DNA of 14,635 nt, taken from assembly GCA_017452405.1 (NCBI GenBank), contig JAFTMM010000055.1:1-14635 (forward strand), in the 5' to 3' direction. Below, one piece after another: positions 6,182-13,222 of this stretch; position 1 is the stretch's first letter; every line of letters starts with the position of its first letter. The position numbers and the translations under genes were made by a program. This DNA is from Clostridia bacterium (lineage in GTDB: Bacteria > Bacillota > Clostridia > Christensenellales > Pumilibacteraceae). The notes under the pieces are model-generated. The model did no database searches. It was not told the DNA's origin and was given only the letters and a program-made list of their open reading frames with translations.

Positions 6182-9100
6182 TTACGCTTTACTTACTGCA
6201 ATCGTTACCTTTTCGCCGTTTACGTCCCACTCTTTGGAGAATTCTCCGCTACTTACGAACGCATTGCAAAGGGTGTCGGACTTGATTTCGCTTTCATACT
6301 TAGCCATAACCGCTTCGATTACTGCGCTACCCTTTACGGAAATGGTGATGTGATCGGTTACTTCAAAGCCGTTATCCTTTCTCATGGTCTGGATTTTGGA
6401 CACGAGTTCACGCATAAAGCCTTCTTCTTTAAGCTCGTCGGTGATCTCGCAGTCGAGAACCGCAGTCAGTCCTTTATCCGACTGAGAAACGTAACGCGAC
6501 GTTCCCGTAGTCGTGATAAGAAGGTCTTCGGATTTGAGTTCTACCGTCGTATCGCCGAGAGTAAAGGCGTACGTTCCGCCGTTTTCAATCGCTGCCGCTA
6601 CTTCGTTGGAGTGTGCGGAAAGCTCTTCTCTGATGCCTCCGATAAGCTTGCCGTACTTAGGTCCGAGCGTTTTAAGCTGAGGCTTAACTTCGTAAGAAAC
6701 AAATTCCTTAGCATCCGAAGCGAACTCGATTCTCTTGACGTTAAGTTCGCCTTCAAGGATTTCGGCAAGACCTCCGTCCAGCCTTCCAGCCGACTCACCG
6801 CAAAGCACAAGGCGTGAAAGAGGCTGACGGTTCTTGATATTAGCCGAGTTACGACAGCTTCTGCCGAGATTAGCCGCCGTCATGACGATAGCCATACCCG
6901 TTTCAAGCTCCTCGTCTACTGCCGAGAGGTCTGCCTTGGGGAAGTCGCAGAGATGTACGGACTCAGGCGCGGTTTTGTTTACCGAACGCACGATATTCTG
7001 ATAAATGCTTTCGCTCATAAACGGAATGAACGGAGCGCAAAGCTTAGACAGCGTTTCAAGTACGGTATACAGCGTCATATACGCCGAGATCTTGTCCTCG
7101 GTCATACCACCGCCCCAATATCTTTCACGACAGCGACGAACGTACCAGTTGGAAAGTCCGTCCACGAAGTCCTGTATCTTTCTTGCGGATTCGGTGATCT
7201 TGTATTCGTCAAGGCTCTTGTCAACGTAGTCAACGAGGGAGTTAAGACCGGAAAGAATCCATTTATCCATAAGCGTAAGCTTGCATTTATTAAGCTCGTA
7301 CTTGGTCGGATCGAACTTGTCAATTTCGGCGTAAAGCACGTAGAAGCCGTAAGTGTTCCAAAGCGTTCCAAGGAACTTACGCTGTACTTCACTTACCGCT
7401 TCAGCATAGAAGCGGGAAGGAATCCAAGGGTTGGAGATAGTGTAGAAATACCAACGCACGGCGTCTGCGCCTTGATTGCCGAGAATTTCGAAAGGATCAA
7501 CGACGTTGCCGAGATGCTTACTCTGCTTTAATCCGTTCTTATCGAGAACGTGACCGAGAACGATACAGTTCTTGAACGGAGCTTTTCCGAACATAAGCGT
7601 AGATACCGCTTCAAGCGTATAGAACCAACCGCGAGTCTGGTCTACCGCTTCGGAAATGAAGTTCGCAGGGAAAGTCTTTTCAAAGACATCCTTGTTCTCG
7701 AACGGATAGTGATACTGCGCAAAAGGCATGGAACCGGAGTCGTACCAGCAGTCGATAACTTCGGGGGTACGGCGCATAGTTCCACCGCACGAACACTTCC
7801 AGGTCACGCCGTCCACGTAAGGCTTATGAAGTTCGATATCCTTATCGAGTCCACCCTTTTCGCGGAGTTCTTTTCTGCTTCCGATTGCTTCCTGCTTTCC
7901 GCACTCGTCGCAAATCCAGATAGGAAGCGGAGTACCCCAATAACGCTCTCTTGACAAGCCCCAATCGATAACGTTTTCGAGGAAGTTTCCCATTCTGCCC
8001 GTACCAATTCCGCTCGGAATCCAATTTACGGTTGCGTTATTTTTAAGAAGCTCGTCGCGCAGTTCGGTCATTTTTATAAACCAGCTCGAACGCGCGTAGT
8101 AAAGCAGAGGCGTGTCGCAACGCCAGCAGAAAGGATAGCTGTGCGTGAACTTAATTCTCGCTTGAAGCTGTCCTCTTGTTTCGAGGTCGTTCATTACCAC
8201 TTCGTCGGCGTCTTTGCAGAACAATCCGGTAAGCTTGCCCGAACCTGCCACGAACTTGCCGTCGCTACCAACGAGCTGAACGAAAGGAAGATTATATTTT
8301 CTACCTACTCTATTGTCGTCCTCACCGAAGGCAGGCGCGATATGAACTACACCCGTACCGTCAGTAAGAGTTACGTAGTCGTCACAAGTTACGAAAAATG
8401 CTTTCTCGCCTTTTTTGAGGTTATAATAATCAAAAAGAGGCTCGTATTCGGTAAGTTCGTAGTCCTTGCCCTTTTTCTTTGCAAGTACTTCATATTCTTC
8501 AAAGTATTTGCTCACCAAAGCTTCCGCCATAATATAGCGGTTATCGCCTACCTTAATTTCAACGTAGTCCTCTTTGGCGTTCATACAAAGCGCTACGTTA
8601 GAAGGAAGTGTCCAAGGCGTAGTCGTCCAGGCAAGAATATAGAGGTTGTCATCGCCTTTAACCTTAAAGCGCGCGGTGCAAGACGTTTCTTCCACGTCCT
8701 TGTAGCCCTGCGCTACCTCGTGAGAAGCAAGCGCCGTTCCGCAACGAGGGCAGTAAGGCACGATTTTATGACCTTTATAGATCAATCCTCTATCGAAGAT
8801 GGATTTTAAGCTCCACCATTCCGACTCGATATAGTTATCGTCGTAAGTAATGTAGGGATTGTCCATGTCAACCCAATAGCCGACCTGGTCGCTCATTTCC
8901 TCCCACATTCCCTTATACTTCCAAACGCTTTCCTTGCATTTCTTAATAAAGGGCTCGATACCGAACTTTTCAATCTGTTCCTTGCCGTCCATGCCGAGAA
9001 CTTTTTCCACTTCAAGCTCAACGGGAAGACCGTGCGTGTCCCAGCCTGCTTTGCGGAGAACGTGACAGCCTTTCATGGTCTTATATCTCGGTATAATATC

Positions 9101-9295
9101 CTTCATTACGCGCGTAAGCACGTGACCGATATGCGGTTTACCGTTTGCGGTTGGAGGACCGTCGTAAAAGGAAAACTCCTCTCCGCCCTCGCGAAGTTCC
9201 ATACTTTTCTTAAACACGTCGTTGTCTTTCCAGAACTTCGTGACTTCCTGTTCACGTCCGACGAAGTTCAGACTGCTGTCTACTTTTTTATACAT
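6182..9295 (-). CDS. ileS: Isoleucyl-tRNA synthetase, long form
   Basis: IleS charges tRNA-Ile with isoleucine. The 1037-aa length matches the longer, eukaryote-like class of bacterial IleS rather than the roughly 930-aa form. The HIGH motif is canonical (HIGH at 55-58). The KMSKS loop reads KQSKH at 590-594: both lysines are kept, but Met and the final Ser are replaced. The CP1 editing domain lies between them, with WTTTPWTLPSN at 223-233 and GTGVVHIAPAFGEDD at 313-327. Cys pairs occur at 182/185, 390/393, 462/465 and 501/503, some likely zinc ligands. The C-terminal anticodon-binding region is complete. The ATG at 9295 has an SD (GGAG). It follows the TrhA gene by 46 bp, with no terminator or T-box between, so they are probably co-transcribed. 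Confidence 0.96.
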   Translation of the reverse strand: MYKKVDSSLNFVGREQEVTKFWKDNDVFKKSMELREGGEEFSFYDGPPTANGKPHIGHVLTRVMKDIIPRYKTMKGCHVLRKAGWDTHGLPVELEVEKVLGMDGKEQIEKFGIEPFIKKCKESVWKYKGMWEEMSDQVGYWVDMDNPYITYDDNYIESEWWSLKSIFDRGLIYKGHKIVPYCPRCGTALASHEVAQGYKDVEETSCTARFKVKGDDNLYILAWTTTPWTLPSNVALCMNAKEDYVEIKVGDNRYIMAEALVSKYFEEYEVLAKKKGKDYELTEYEPLFDYYNLKKGEKAFFVTCDDYVTLTDGTGVVHIAPAFGEDDNRVGRKYNLPFVQLVGSDGKFVAGSGKLTGLFCKDADEVVMNDLETRGQLQARIKFTHSYPFCWRCDTPLLYYARSSWFIKMTELRDELLKNNATVNWIPSGIGTGRMGNFLENVIDWGLSRERYWGTPLPIWICDECGKQEAIGSRKELREKGGLDKDIELHKPYVDGVTWKCSCGGTMRRTPEVIDCWYDSGSMPFAQYHYPFENKDVFEKTFPANFISEAVDQTRGWFYTLEAVSTLMFGKAPFKNCIVLGHVLDKNGLKQSKHLGNVVDPFEILGNQGADAVRWYFYTISNPWIPSRFYAEAVSEVQRKFLGTLWNTYGFYVLYAEIDKFDPTKYELNKCKLTLMDKWILSGLNSLVDYVDKSLDEYKITESARKIQDFVDGLSNWYVRRCRERYWGGGMTEDKISAYMTLYTVLETLSKLCAPFIPFMSESIYQNIVRSVNKTAPESVHLCDFPKADLSAVDEELETGMAIVMTAANLGRSCRNSANIKNRQPLSRLVLCGESAGRLDGGLAEILEGELNVKRIEFASDAKEFVSYEVKPQLKTLGPKYGKLIGGIREELSAHSNEVAAAIENGGTYAFTLGDTTVELKSEDLLITTTGTSRYVSQSDKGLTAVLDCEITDELKEEGFMRELVSKIQTMRKDNGFEVTDHITISVKGSAVIEAVMAKYESEIKSDTLCNAFVSSGEFSKEWDVNGEKVTIAVSKA

Positions 9296-9341
9296 AATAT
9301 CTCCGAAGATTTTCTTTCTGTTTAATAATTACTTATGCGCC

Positions 9342-10073
9342 CTAAAGCATAAAGCAATAAAGTCCGCAAATCATAAGCACGCTACCCGCAAGCACGAACA
9401 TATGCCAGATTGCGTGATAGTACGGAATTTTTCGCAATTTGTATACTACTATTCCGAGGGTGTACGCTATTCCGCCGAGTAGTAAGAGCACGAATGCGCC
9501 CGTGCCGATTGATATAGCCAAGTTATACGCGCGAACGAGTATAAGCCACCCCATAACCACGTAGGAAATCATGGTTAACACTCGGAACTTCTGCACGCTG
9601 ATACCGTTAAACACTATCGTAACGACGGCAAGAACGGCTACGGTAATCGCTATTACCATTCCCCATATCGCATCGGCAGGTTGATCCGTTCCGTACTCCA
9701 CCAGTCCGATGAGCGCGTAGGGCATGTACGAGCCTGCTATAAGAATTGATATAGAGCAATAATCAAACCGTCTGAGCACGGCTTTTGCAAGACTCCCGTA
9801 CTTGCACGCGTGATATACCGAACTCATGGTATACATCACGAGGAGCGAAAAGCTAAATGCTATGACTGCCACTAACGCGCCTACGCCGTACTTTCCTTCC
9901 GTCACGCCTGCGCTTGCCTTGATTATCATAAGTACGGAAAATACCAGACAAACGATTGCGCCGAAAGCGTGAGTCGCTACGTTAAACGCTTCCTCTTTGG
10001 GCGTGTATTTACGTTGCTGGGAAGAATAGTCCTTTTTCTTTTCGACTTTGGTAGCGGTTACTTTTTCAGACAT
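9342..10073 (-). CDS. trhA: TrhA / hemolysin III family (PAQR) membrane protein
   Basis: A seven-helix integral membrane protein of the PAQR superfamily; bacterial members have been linked to membrane homeostasis, and the hemolysin name is historical. It has a charged cytosolic N-terminus (about 1-25) and seven hydrophobic segments. The PAQR signatures are present: E28-x2-N31-x3-H35, the S-x3-H type motif in TMSSVYHACKYG (H88), FDY with Asp104, and H220-x3-H224 in YYHAIWHMFVLAGS. These residues form the presumed zinc site. The 243-aa length is typical to slightly long. The ATG at 10073 lacks a usable SD: the nearest GGTGG is 18 bp away, inside a hairpin. A terminator-like hairpin stands 15 bp upstream, so its transcription probably depends on readthrough from acpP. 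ileS follows. Confidence 0.92.
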   Translation of the reverse strand: MSEKVTATKVEKKKDYSSQQRKYTPKEEAFNVATHAFGAIVCLVFSVLMIIKASAGVTEGKYGVGALVAVIAFSFSLLVMYTMSSVYHACKYGSLAKAVLRRFDYCSISILIAGSYMPYALIGLVEYGTDQPADAIWGMVIAITVAVLAVVTIVFNGISVQKFRVLTMISYVVMGWLILVRAYNLAISIGTGAFVLLLLGGIAYTLGIVVYKLRKIPYYHAIWHMFVLAGSVLMICGLYCFML

Positions 10074-10088
10074 ATCGTTTCAAAAACA

Positions 10089-10115
10089 ATTCCACCTGCG
10101 GTTCGTAGGTGGAAT
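10089..10115 (-). terminator. Terminator hairpin between acpP and trhA
   Basis: A 12-bp stem (10089-10100 with 10104-10115, one G-T pair) closes a 3-nt loop. On the minus strand TGTTTTTG follows. It lies 28 bp past the acpP stop and only 15 bp before the trhA ATG, leaving no room for a downstream promoter. Confidence 0.8.
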
Positions 10116-10143
10116 AGTAAGCTTTTTAGCTGTGGAGTCTTAA

Positions 10144-10380
10144 TTACTTAATAACGGTTTCGAGATACTTAACGAGATCGCCTACCGTTTCAAGTCCGTC
10201 CACAACGTCGTCGGGTATGGTAATGTCGTATTCCTGCTCCATAGCGAAGAGAAGCTCGACAACCGTAAGCGAATCGGCGTTAAGATCAGTCTTGATATTC
10301 GTTTCAAGAGTAATTTTTTCCTTGTCTACTTTGAGGTATTCGGATAATTTATCTACAATCAATTCAAAAAGGTTATCCAT
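10144..10380 (-). CDS. acpP: Acyl carrier protein
   Basis: A stand-alone carrier protein that tethers growing acyl chains on a 4'-phosphopantetheine arm during fatty acid synthesis. The 78-aa length and high acidity are typical. The attachment site is Ser37 in NADSLTVVEL (DSL motif), followed by the usual acidic helix (FAMEQEYDITIPDD). The ATG at 10380 has an SD-like AAGGAAG 9-10 nt upstream. It has its own promoter at 10413-10441 and is followed by a strong hairpin at 10089-10115. It is not next to fab genes here, so it could equally serve another acyl-transfer pathway, although its sequence is like the general fatty-acid type. Confidence 0.94.
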   Translation of the reverse strand: MDNLFELIVDKLSEYLKVDKEKITLETNIKTDLNADSLTVVELLFAMEQEYDITIPDDVVDGLETVGDLVKYLETVIK

Positions 10381-10412
10381 TTCAATTCACTTCCTTATAA
10401 TTTATTTTCATT

Positions 10413-10441
10413 ATTATAGCACAAGATTTTACGATTGGCAA
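10413..10441 (-). promoter_or_regulatory. Promoter of acpP
   Basis: On the minus strand TTGCCA (10436-10441), a 17-bp spacer and TATAAT (10413-10418). The -35 and spacer length are the same as in the methyltransferase promoter at 6085-6113, but here a leader of about 26 nt with an SD follows. Confidence 0.78.
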
Positions 10442-10521
10442 GCAACGGACGCTTATGGAAAAACATTTGAACGTAAATTTTTCGTTAACTAATTGCAAAT
10501 TCGTCCTTTTTTAATAATATT

Positions 10522-11439
10522 TTATGGGTTTTTTCGCGAAAGTAGCGCAGAAAACACGGGGAGAATGCTTTTTTTGCCCTCTATGTTCACGCCTGCAAAT
10601 TCGGTTATAAGCTCGCCTTCGGCGTACTGACAAGACTTGCCTGCTTCCGTAACGTATAAACCGCCAAGCTGTACTATGCACTTAAATCCGCTATCGTGAA
10701 GATTACCTCGCGCGTCCACGAGATACGCAAGTTCGTTTTCACTCAACATTTTGACGAAATAACCTTCTTCGCCGTATAAGTCAAGCTCGCCTTGACCACC
10801 GTTTTTGACTGCATTAAGAACCGCTTCGGCTATGACGCCAGGAACGACCGAACCTATACCGTCGCCCGTATCGCCGTAAGTGGTTACACCTATAATCTTG
10901 CCATCGTCATTAAGACACGCGCCACCGCTCATGCCTTGACCACTTTCCGACGTAGTGTCGATTACGGGAACGTACTTGTTTCCACTACCGCGCAGTTTTG
11001 CGGTTACAATCACCGTCAAACCTTCGCTTTTGCCCTCGTATACTTTTACTCCCTCCCCGGCAAGATTACCGATAGTATAATGATTACCGTCGTAGTCTTT
11101 TGAAAATTCGGCTGGATTATCCACCTTAATTCCGCTTGCTTTAAGCACCGCAAGGTCGTGGTAGGTAGAATAACCGAGGATTTCGGCTTGCTTATTCCCC
11201 ACCGTCACGCTTTCGCCGTCCATTACGACGTGGTAATTAGTAATTAACAACGCACCGTCACCATAATTTTCCACAGCTATTGCGCTCGCCGTCCTCGTTG
11301 CTCCACCCGTTGCCGTCACTTCATAGACGTTTTCGGAAAACTCTTTGGCTTTGTCTAGCCCACCGCAACCGAAAAACGCAAGCGTCATCATAAGCGTCAG
11401 CAAAAGCGCGAATATTTTTTTAACCGTTATGTTTCTCAT
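10522..11439 (-). CDS. Trypsin-like serine protease, lipoprotein, no PDZ domain
   Basis: A predicted membrane-anchored, extracytoplasmic serine protease. I chose the ATG at 11439 (305 aa), 8 bp after the ung stop, because it opens directly on a signal peptide (MRNITVKKIFALLL...) ending in a lipobox-like FFGC with Cys25. A longer frame from 11517 would overlap ung by 70 bp and bury the signal peptide. The catalytic triad is readable: His70 in ITNYHVV, Asp95 in STYHDLAVLK, Ser171 in GQGMSGGACL, as in the DegP/HtrA-type S1C fold. About 100 residues follow (205-305), matching no domain I recognise; no PDZ signature is visible. No clear SD is present, so translational coupling to ung is likely. 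I found no clear terminator after it. Confidence 0.85.
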   Translation of the reverse strand: MRNITVKKIFALLLTLMMTLAFFGCGGLDKAKEFSENVYEVTATGGATRTASAIAVENYGDGALLITNYHVVMDGESVTVGNKQAEILGYSTYHDLAVLKASGIKVDNPAEFSKDYDGNHYTIGNLAGEGVKVYEGKSEGLTVIVTAKLRGSGNKYVPVIDTTSESGQGMSGGACLNDDGKIIGVTTYGDTGDGIGSVVPGVIAEAVLNAVKNGGQGELDLYGEEGYFVKMLSENELAYLVDARGNLHDSGFKCIVQLGGLYVTEAGKSCQYAEGELITEFAGVNIEGKKSILPVFSALLSRKNP

Positions 11440-11447
11440 ACGTATTA

Positions 11448-12179
11448 TTATGCGCGTGAAATCACGCCCGTACCCGAGTAGTATTTCGGAAGCTCGATTG
11501 CCGAAACTTCTTCCCAATCAATGGGCGATAGCCCTTGAGCGGAGAGAAATGCGTTAGCTCTTGAAAAAGGCTTAGAACCAAAAAAGCCTTGCGTTGCGCT
11601 CATAGGCGACGGATGCGCGGACTCTATTACGCAATGGTGAGGAGCAATCAGCTCTACTTTACTTCGCGCGTTACGTCCCCACAGTATAAACACCGCCGGT
11701 TTTTCCCTCTGTCCGATCTTGTGAATAACGCTGTCGGTAAACTCCTGCCAACCGCATTTTGCGTGCGCGTTGGACTGCGAGGCGCGGACGGTGAGCGTTG
11801 CGTTAAGGAGTAGCACGCCCTGCTTAGCCCAGCCCGTAAGCTCTCCACTTTTTCCTTTCATGCTAACGCCGAGGTCGGACTCTATTTCCTTATATATATT
11901 GCGGAGAGAAGGCGGTAGAGTTATGCCGTCGGCTACGGCGAACGCAAGTCCGTTGGCTTGTCCGGGATTGATGTACGGATCTTGTCCGACGATTACCACC
12001 TTTACGTCTGAAAACGGCACGTACTTAAGAGCAGAATAAATGAGCGAACGCGGAGGATATACGGTATACTCCGCGTATTCACGCTCGATAAACTCGTTAA
12101 TTCGGGCGAAATATTCCTTGTCCGTTTCTTCGGCAAGGATTTCGTCCCAGTCGTTTCCGATAGATAAATTCATACCCAT
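11448..12179 (-). CDS. ung: Uracil-DNA glycosylase, family 1
   Basis: Ung removes uracil from DNA to begin base excision repair. The 243-aa length is slightly longer than the usual 220-230. Motif A is GQDPYINPGQA (65-75) with catalytic Asp67; the usual form is GQDPYHGPGQA, so the His and Gly after the Tyr are replaced by Ile and Asn. Motif B is HPSPMSA (189-195) with catalytic His189. GVLLLNATLTVR (121-132) and GWQEFTDSVI (143-152) match the family well. Two ATGs are possible, 12179 and 12173; neither has an SD. The protease gene starts 8 bp after the stop, so these form an ung-protease operon. Confidence 0.95.
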   Translation of the reverse strand: MGMNLSIGNDWDEILAEETDKEYFARINEFIEREYAEYTVYPPRSLIYSALKYVPFSDVKVVIVGQDPYINPGQANGLAFAVADGITLPPSLRNIYKEIESDLGVSMKGKSGELTGWAKQGVLLLNATLTVRASQSNAHAKCGWQEFTDSVIHKIGQREKPAVFILWGRNARSKVELIAPHHCVIESAHPSPMSATQGFFGSKPFSRANAFLSAQGLSPIDWEEVSAIELPKYYSGTGVISRA

Positions 12180-12208
12180 AGCATAACAATTTTTATTGAA
12201 TTTTGCAA
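12180..12208 (-). promoter_or_regulatory. Tentative ung promoter abutting the start codon
   Basis: On the minus strand TTGCAA (12203-12208), a 17-bp spacer and TATGCT (12180-12185, four of six consensus). The second ATG of ung (12173) lies six bases beyond the -10 box, the same spacing as in the methyltransferase gene. The weak -10 keeps this tentative. Confidence 0.3.
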
Positions 12209-12266
12209 GTATAATTTACGCAAAGCGGAAAATACTTTATATGCACGAAAGAAAAACAAAAGACAA

Positions 12267-12284
12267 AGGGGCTTTTACGCCCCT
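12267..12284 (-). terminator. Terminator of the small peptide gene
   Basis: A 6-bp GC-rich stem (AGGGGC at 12267-12272 with GCCCCT at 12279-12284) and 6-nt loop, followed on the minus strand by TTGTCTTTTG. It begins 12 bp after the stop of the ORF at 12297-12482, supporting that ORF as a real gene. Confidence 0.6.
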
Positions 12285-12296
12285 ATTTTATTTGAG

Positions 12297-12482
12297 TTAA
12301 GGGAATATGCCGTTATTGTCATTGTCGTCATCACAGCACCGATCGTCATTTTTGCTGCCGAGAAGTAAGGTCATAATAATAATCGTGTTGAGCGACGTGG
12401 CAGTATCGCAATTTTCGTTCCTATCGTTAAGAACGAGAAGAAGTAAAAGGAGCAATCTGAAAATTTCGTTATTATCAGTCAT
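12297..12482 (-). CDS. Small leucine-run, Cys/Asp-rich peptide of unknown function
   Basis: A 61-aa ORF that I cannot assign to a family. It has two hydrophobic stretches, RLLLLLLLVL (9-18) and TIIIMTLLLG (33-42), separated and flanked by polar, mainly acidic residues. The tail contains DDRCCDDDNDNNG (47-59), with a vicinal Cys pair at 50-51 and another Cys at 25. The tail could bind metal, and the hydrophobic runs could sit in a membrane or pack as an assembly; both are inference. A terminator follows directly. The ATG at 12482 has AAAGGA only one base away, too close to act as a normal SD, so the start may be leaderless or wrong. It is divergent from the ArsR-type regulator, with a 53-bp shared upstream region. 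Confidence 0.55.
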   Translation of the reverse strand: MTDNNEIFRLLLLLLLVLNDRNENCDTATSLNTIIIMTLLLGSKNDDRCCDDDNDNNGIFP

Positions 12483-12501
12483 ATCCTTTATATATGCGCC
12501 A

Positions 12502-12529
12502 TTATCCGACTTTGATAATTTGTTATTAT
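12502..12529 (+). promoter_or_regulatory. Tentative promoter of the ArsR-type gene
   Basis: TATTAT (12524-12529) is a good -10 box, 16 bp from a poor -35 (TTATCC, 12502-12507). The ATG at 12536 follows after six bases and has no SD. The stretch is strongly AT-rich and lies in the divergent gap with the small peptide gene, so an operator may overlap. Confidence 0.3.
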
Positions 12530-12535
12530 ATTTTC

Positions 12536-12922
12536 ATGATAATAAATTCCTTAAACTCCAAAGAGCGAAGCGTCACTTTGCTAGACAAGCGCACGGAGGA
12601 TACGGTGCGTAAGTATATGCCACAGGGTTCGATACTCGAAGGCATGTCCACCGTTTTCACCGCTTTCGCCGATCCAGGTCGGCTTAGAATAATCTCCGCG
12701 CTGTCCGTCAGCGAAATGTGCGTGAGCGACTTGTCCGTCATTCTCGGCATTAATCAGACTACTCTCTCCCACCAACTGCGGTTTTTGAAAAGCGCAAACG
12801 TCGTGGGTTGTAAAAAACAAGGCAAGGTTGTTTTCTACTACCTCTCCCGCCCGCTTATTCACGACCTTATGCTAATCGCGTCACGGCTGGTTAAAACCGG
12901 TGGCCAAGCGCAGGAAGCCTAA
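12536..12922 (+). CDS. ArsR/SmtB-type winged-helix regulator
   Basis: A small DNA-binding repressor-type protein. The core is FADPGRLRIISALSVSEMCVSDLSVIL (about 44-70), then the recognition helix NQTTLSHQLRFLK (73-85) and the wing KKQGKVVFYYL (93-103). The ArsR metal motif ELCVCDL is here EMCVSDL: one Cys (62) is kept, the second is Ser. A further Cys is at 92. Start choice is uncertain. The ATG at 12536 (128 aa) lacks an SD but lies where AT-rich promoter sequence changes to coding-like sequence. A GTG at 12605 has GGAGG at 5-nt spacing and would give 105 aa. Its ligand is unknown; the divergent small peptide gene is the nearest candidate target. A terminator follows at 12954-12970. Confidence 0.88.
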   Translation: MIINSLNSKERSVTLLDKRTEDTVRKYMPQGSILEGMSTVFTAFADPGRLRIISALSVSEMCVSDLSVILGINQTTLSHQLRFLKSANVVGCKKQGKVVFYYLSRPLIHDLMLIASRLVKTGGQAQEA

Positions 12923-13116
12923 CGCTTACGTAACATACTTAACGCTATGATAAGGCGGTTATTAACCGCCCTTTTCGCGCGCTCGTTATCTTGCCCGTCT
13001 GATTGTTCTTTTAAGTCTTTTCTGCGCGTCTTTTTGTTTTTTCTTGAAGTAGGCGCGGTTTCGTTATAACAGCACTCGCGGAGATAACTGCATTTGGGCG
13101 CGTAATCACGTAACAT
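12919..13116 (-). CDS. Small basic Cys-containing ORF, hypothetical
   Basis: A 65-aa ORF starting at an ATG (13116) with a strong SD-like GGGAGGGAG 4 nt upstream, which is why I prefer it to the in-frame ATG at 13131. The N-terminus has three cysteines (APKCSYLRECCYNE), followed by a highly charged, mainly basic middle (SRKNKKTRRKDLKEQ). I recognise no family. Against it: the 3' part runs antisense through the ArsR-gene terminator, and its stop overlaps the ArsR-type stop codon. I see no promoter or terminator of its own. Codon use looks coding-like through the first two thirds. Confidence 0.4.
   Translation of the reverse strand: MLRDYAPKCSYLRECCYNETAPTSRKNKKTRRKDLKEQSDGQDNERAKRAVNNRLIIALSMLRKR
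12954..12970 (+). terminator. Terminator of the ArsR-type gene
   Basis: A 7-bp perfect stem (GGCGGTT at 12954-12960 with AACCGCC at 12964-12970) and 3-nt loop, followed by CTTTTCG. It begins 31 bp after the stop codon. Confidence 0.7.
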
Positions 13117-13190
13117 TTTACTCCCTCCCACTCCATTCTATTCATTCTGGAAAAATTTTGAAATATTTTAAAAAACTTTTCAAAAAACAC

Positions 13191-13218
13191 TTGACAAATT
13201 TTTAAATTAGTGTATAAT
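13191..13218 (+). promoter_or_regulatory. Rubrerythrin promoter
   Basis: TTGACA (13191-13196), a 16-bp spacer and TATAAT (13213-13218): both hexamers are perfect. Transcription would start near 13225, within the palindromic operator, giving a leader of about 75 nt. The rubrerythrin SD is AAGGAG at 13285-13290, 9 nt before the ATG. Confidence 0.85.
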
Positions 13219-13222
13219 ATAG

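Noticed and set aside
8141..8809. 222-codon plus-strand open frame inside ileS
   Set aside because: It is fully antisense to a clear ileS reading frame, has no SD, and its composition is that of a complementary-frame shadow.
10522..11517. Longer protease start at 11517
   Set aside because: It would overlap ung by 70 bp and place 26 residues before a clear lipoprotein signal peptide; the ATG at 11439 is better.
12307..12612. 101-codon plus-strand frame across the divergent gap
   Set aside because: It is antisense to the small peptide gene and runs out of frame into the ArsR-type gene, crossing the AT-rich promoter region.
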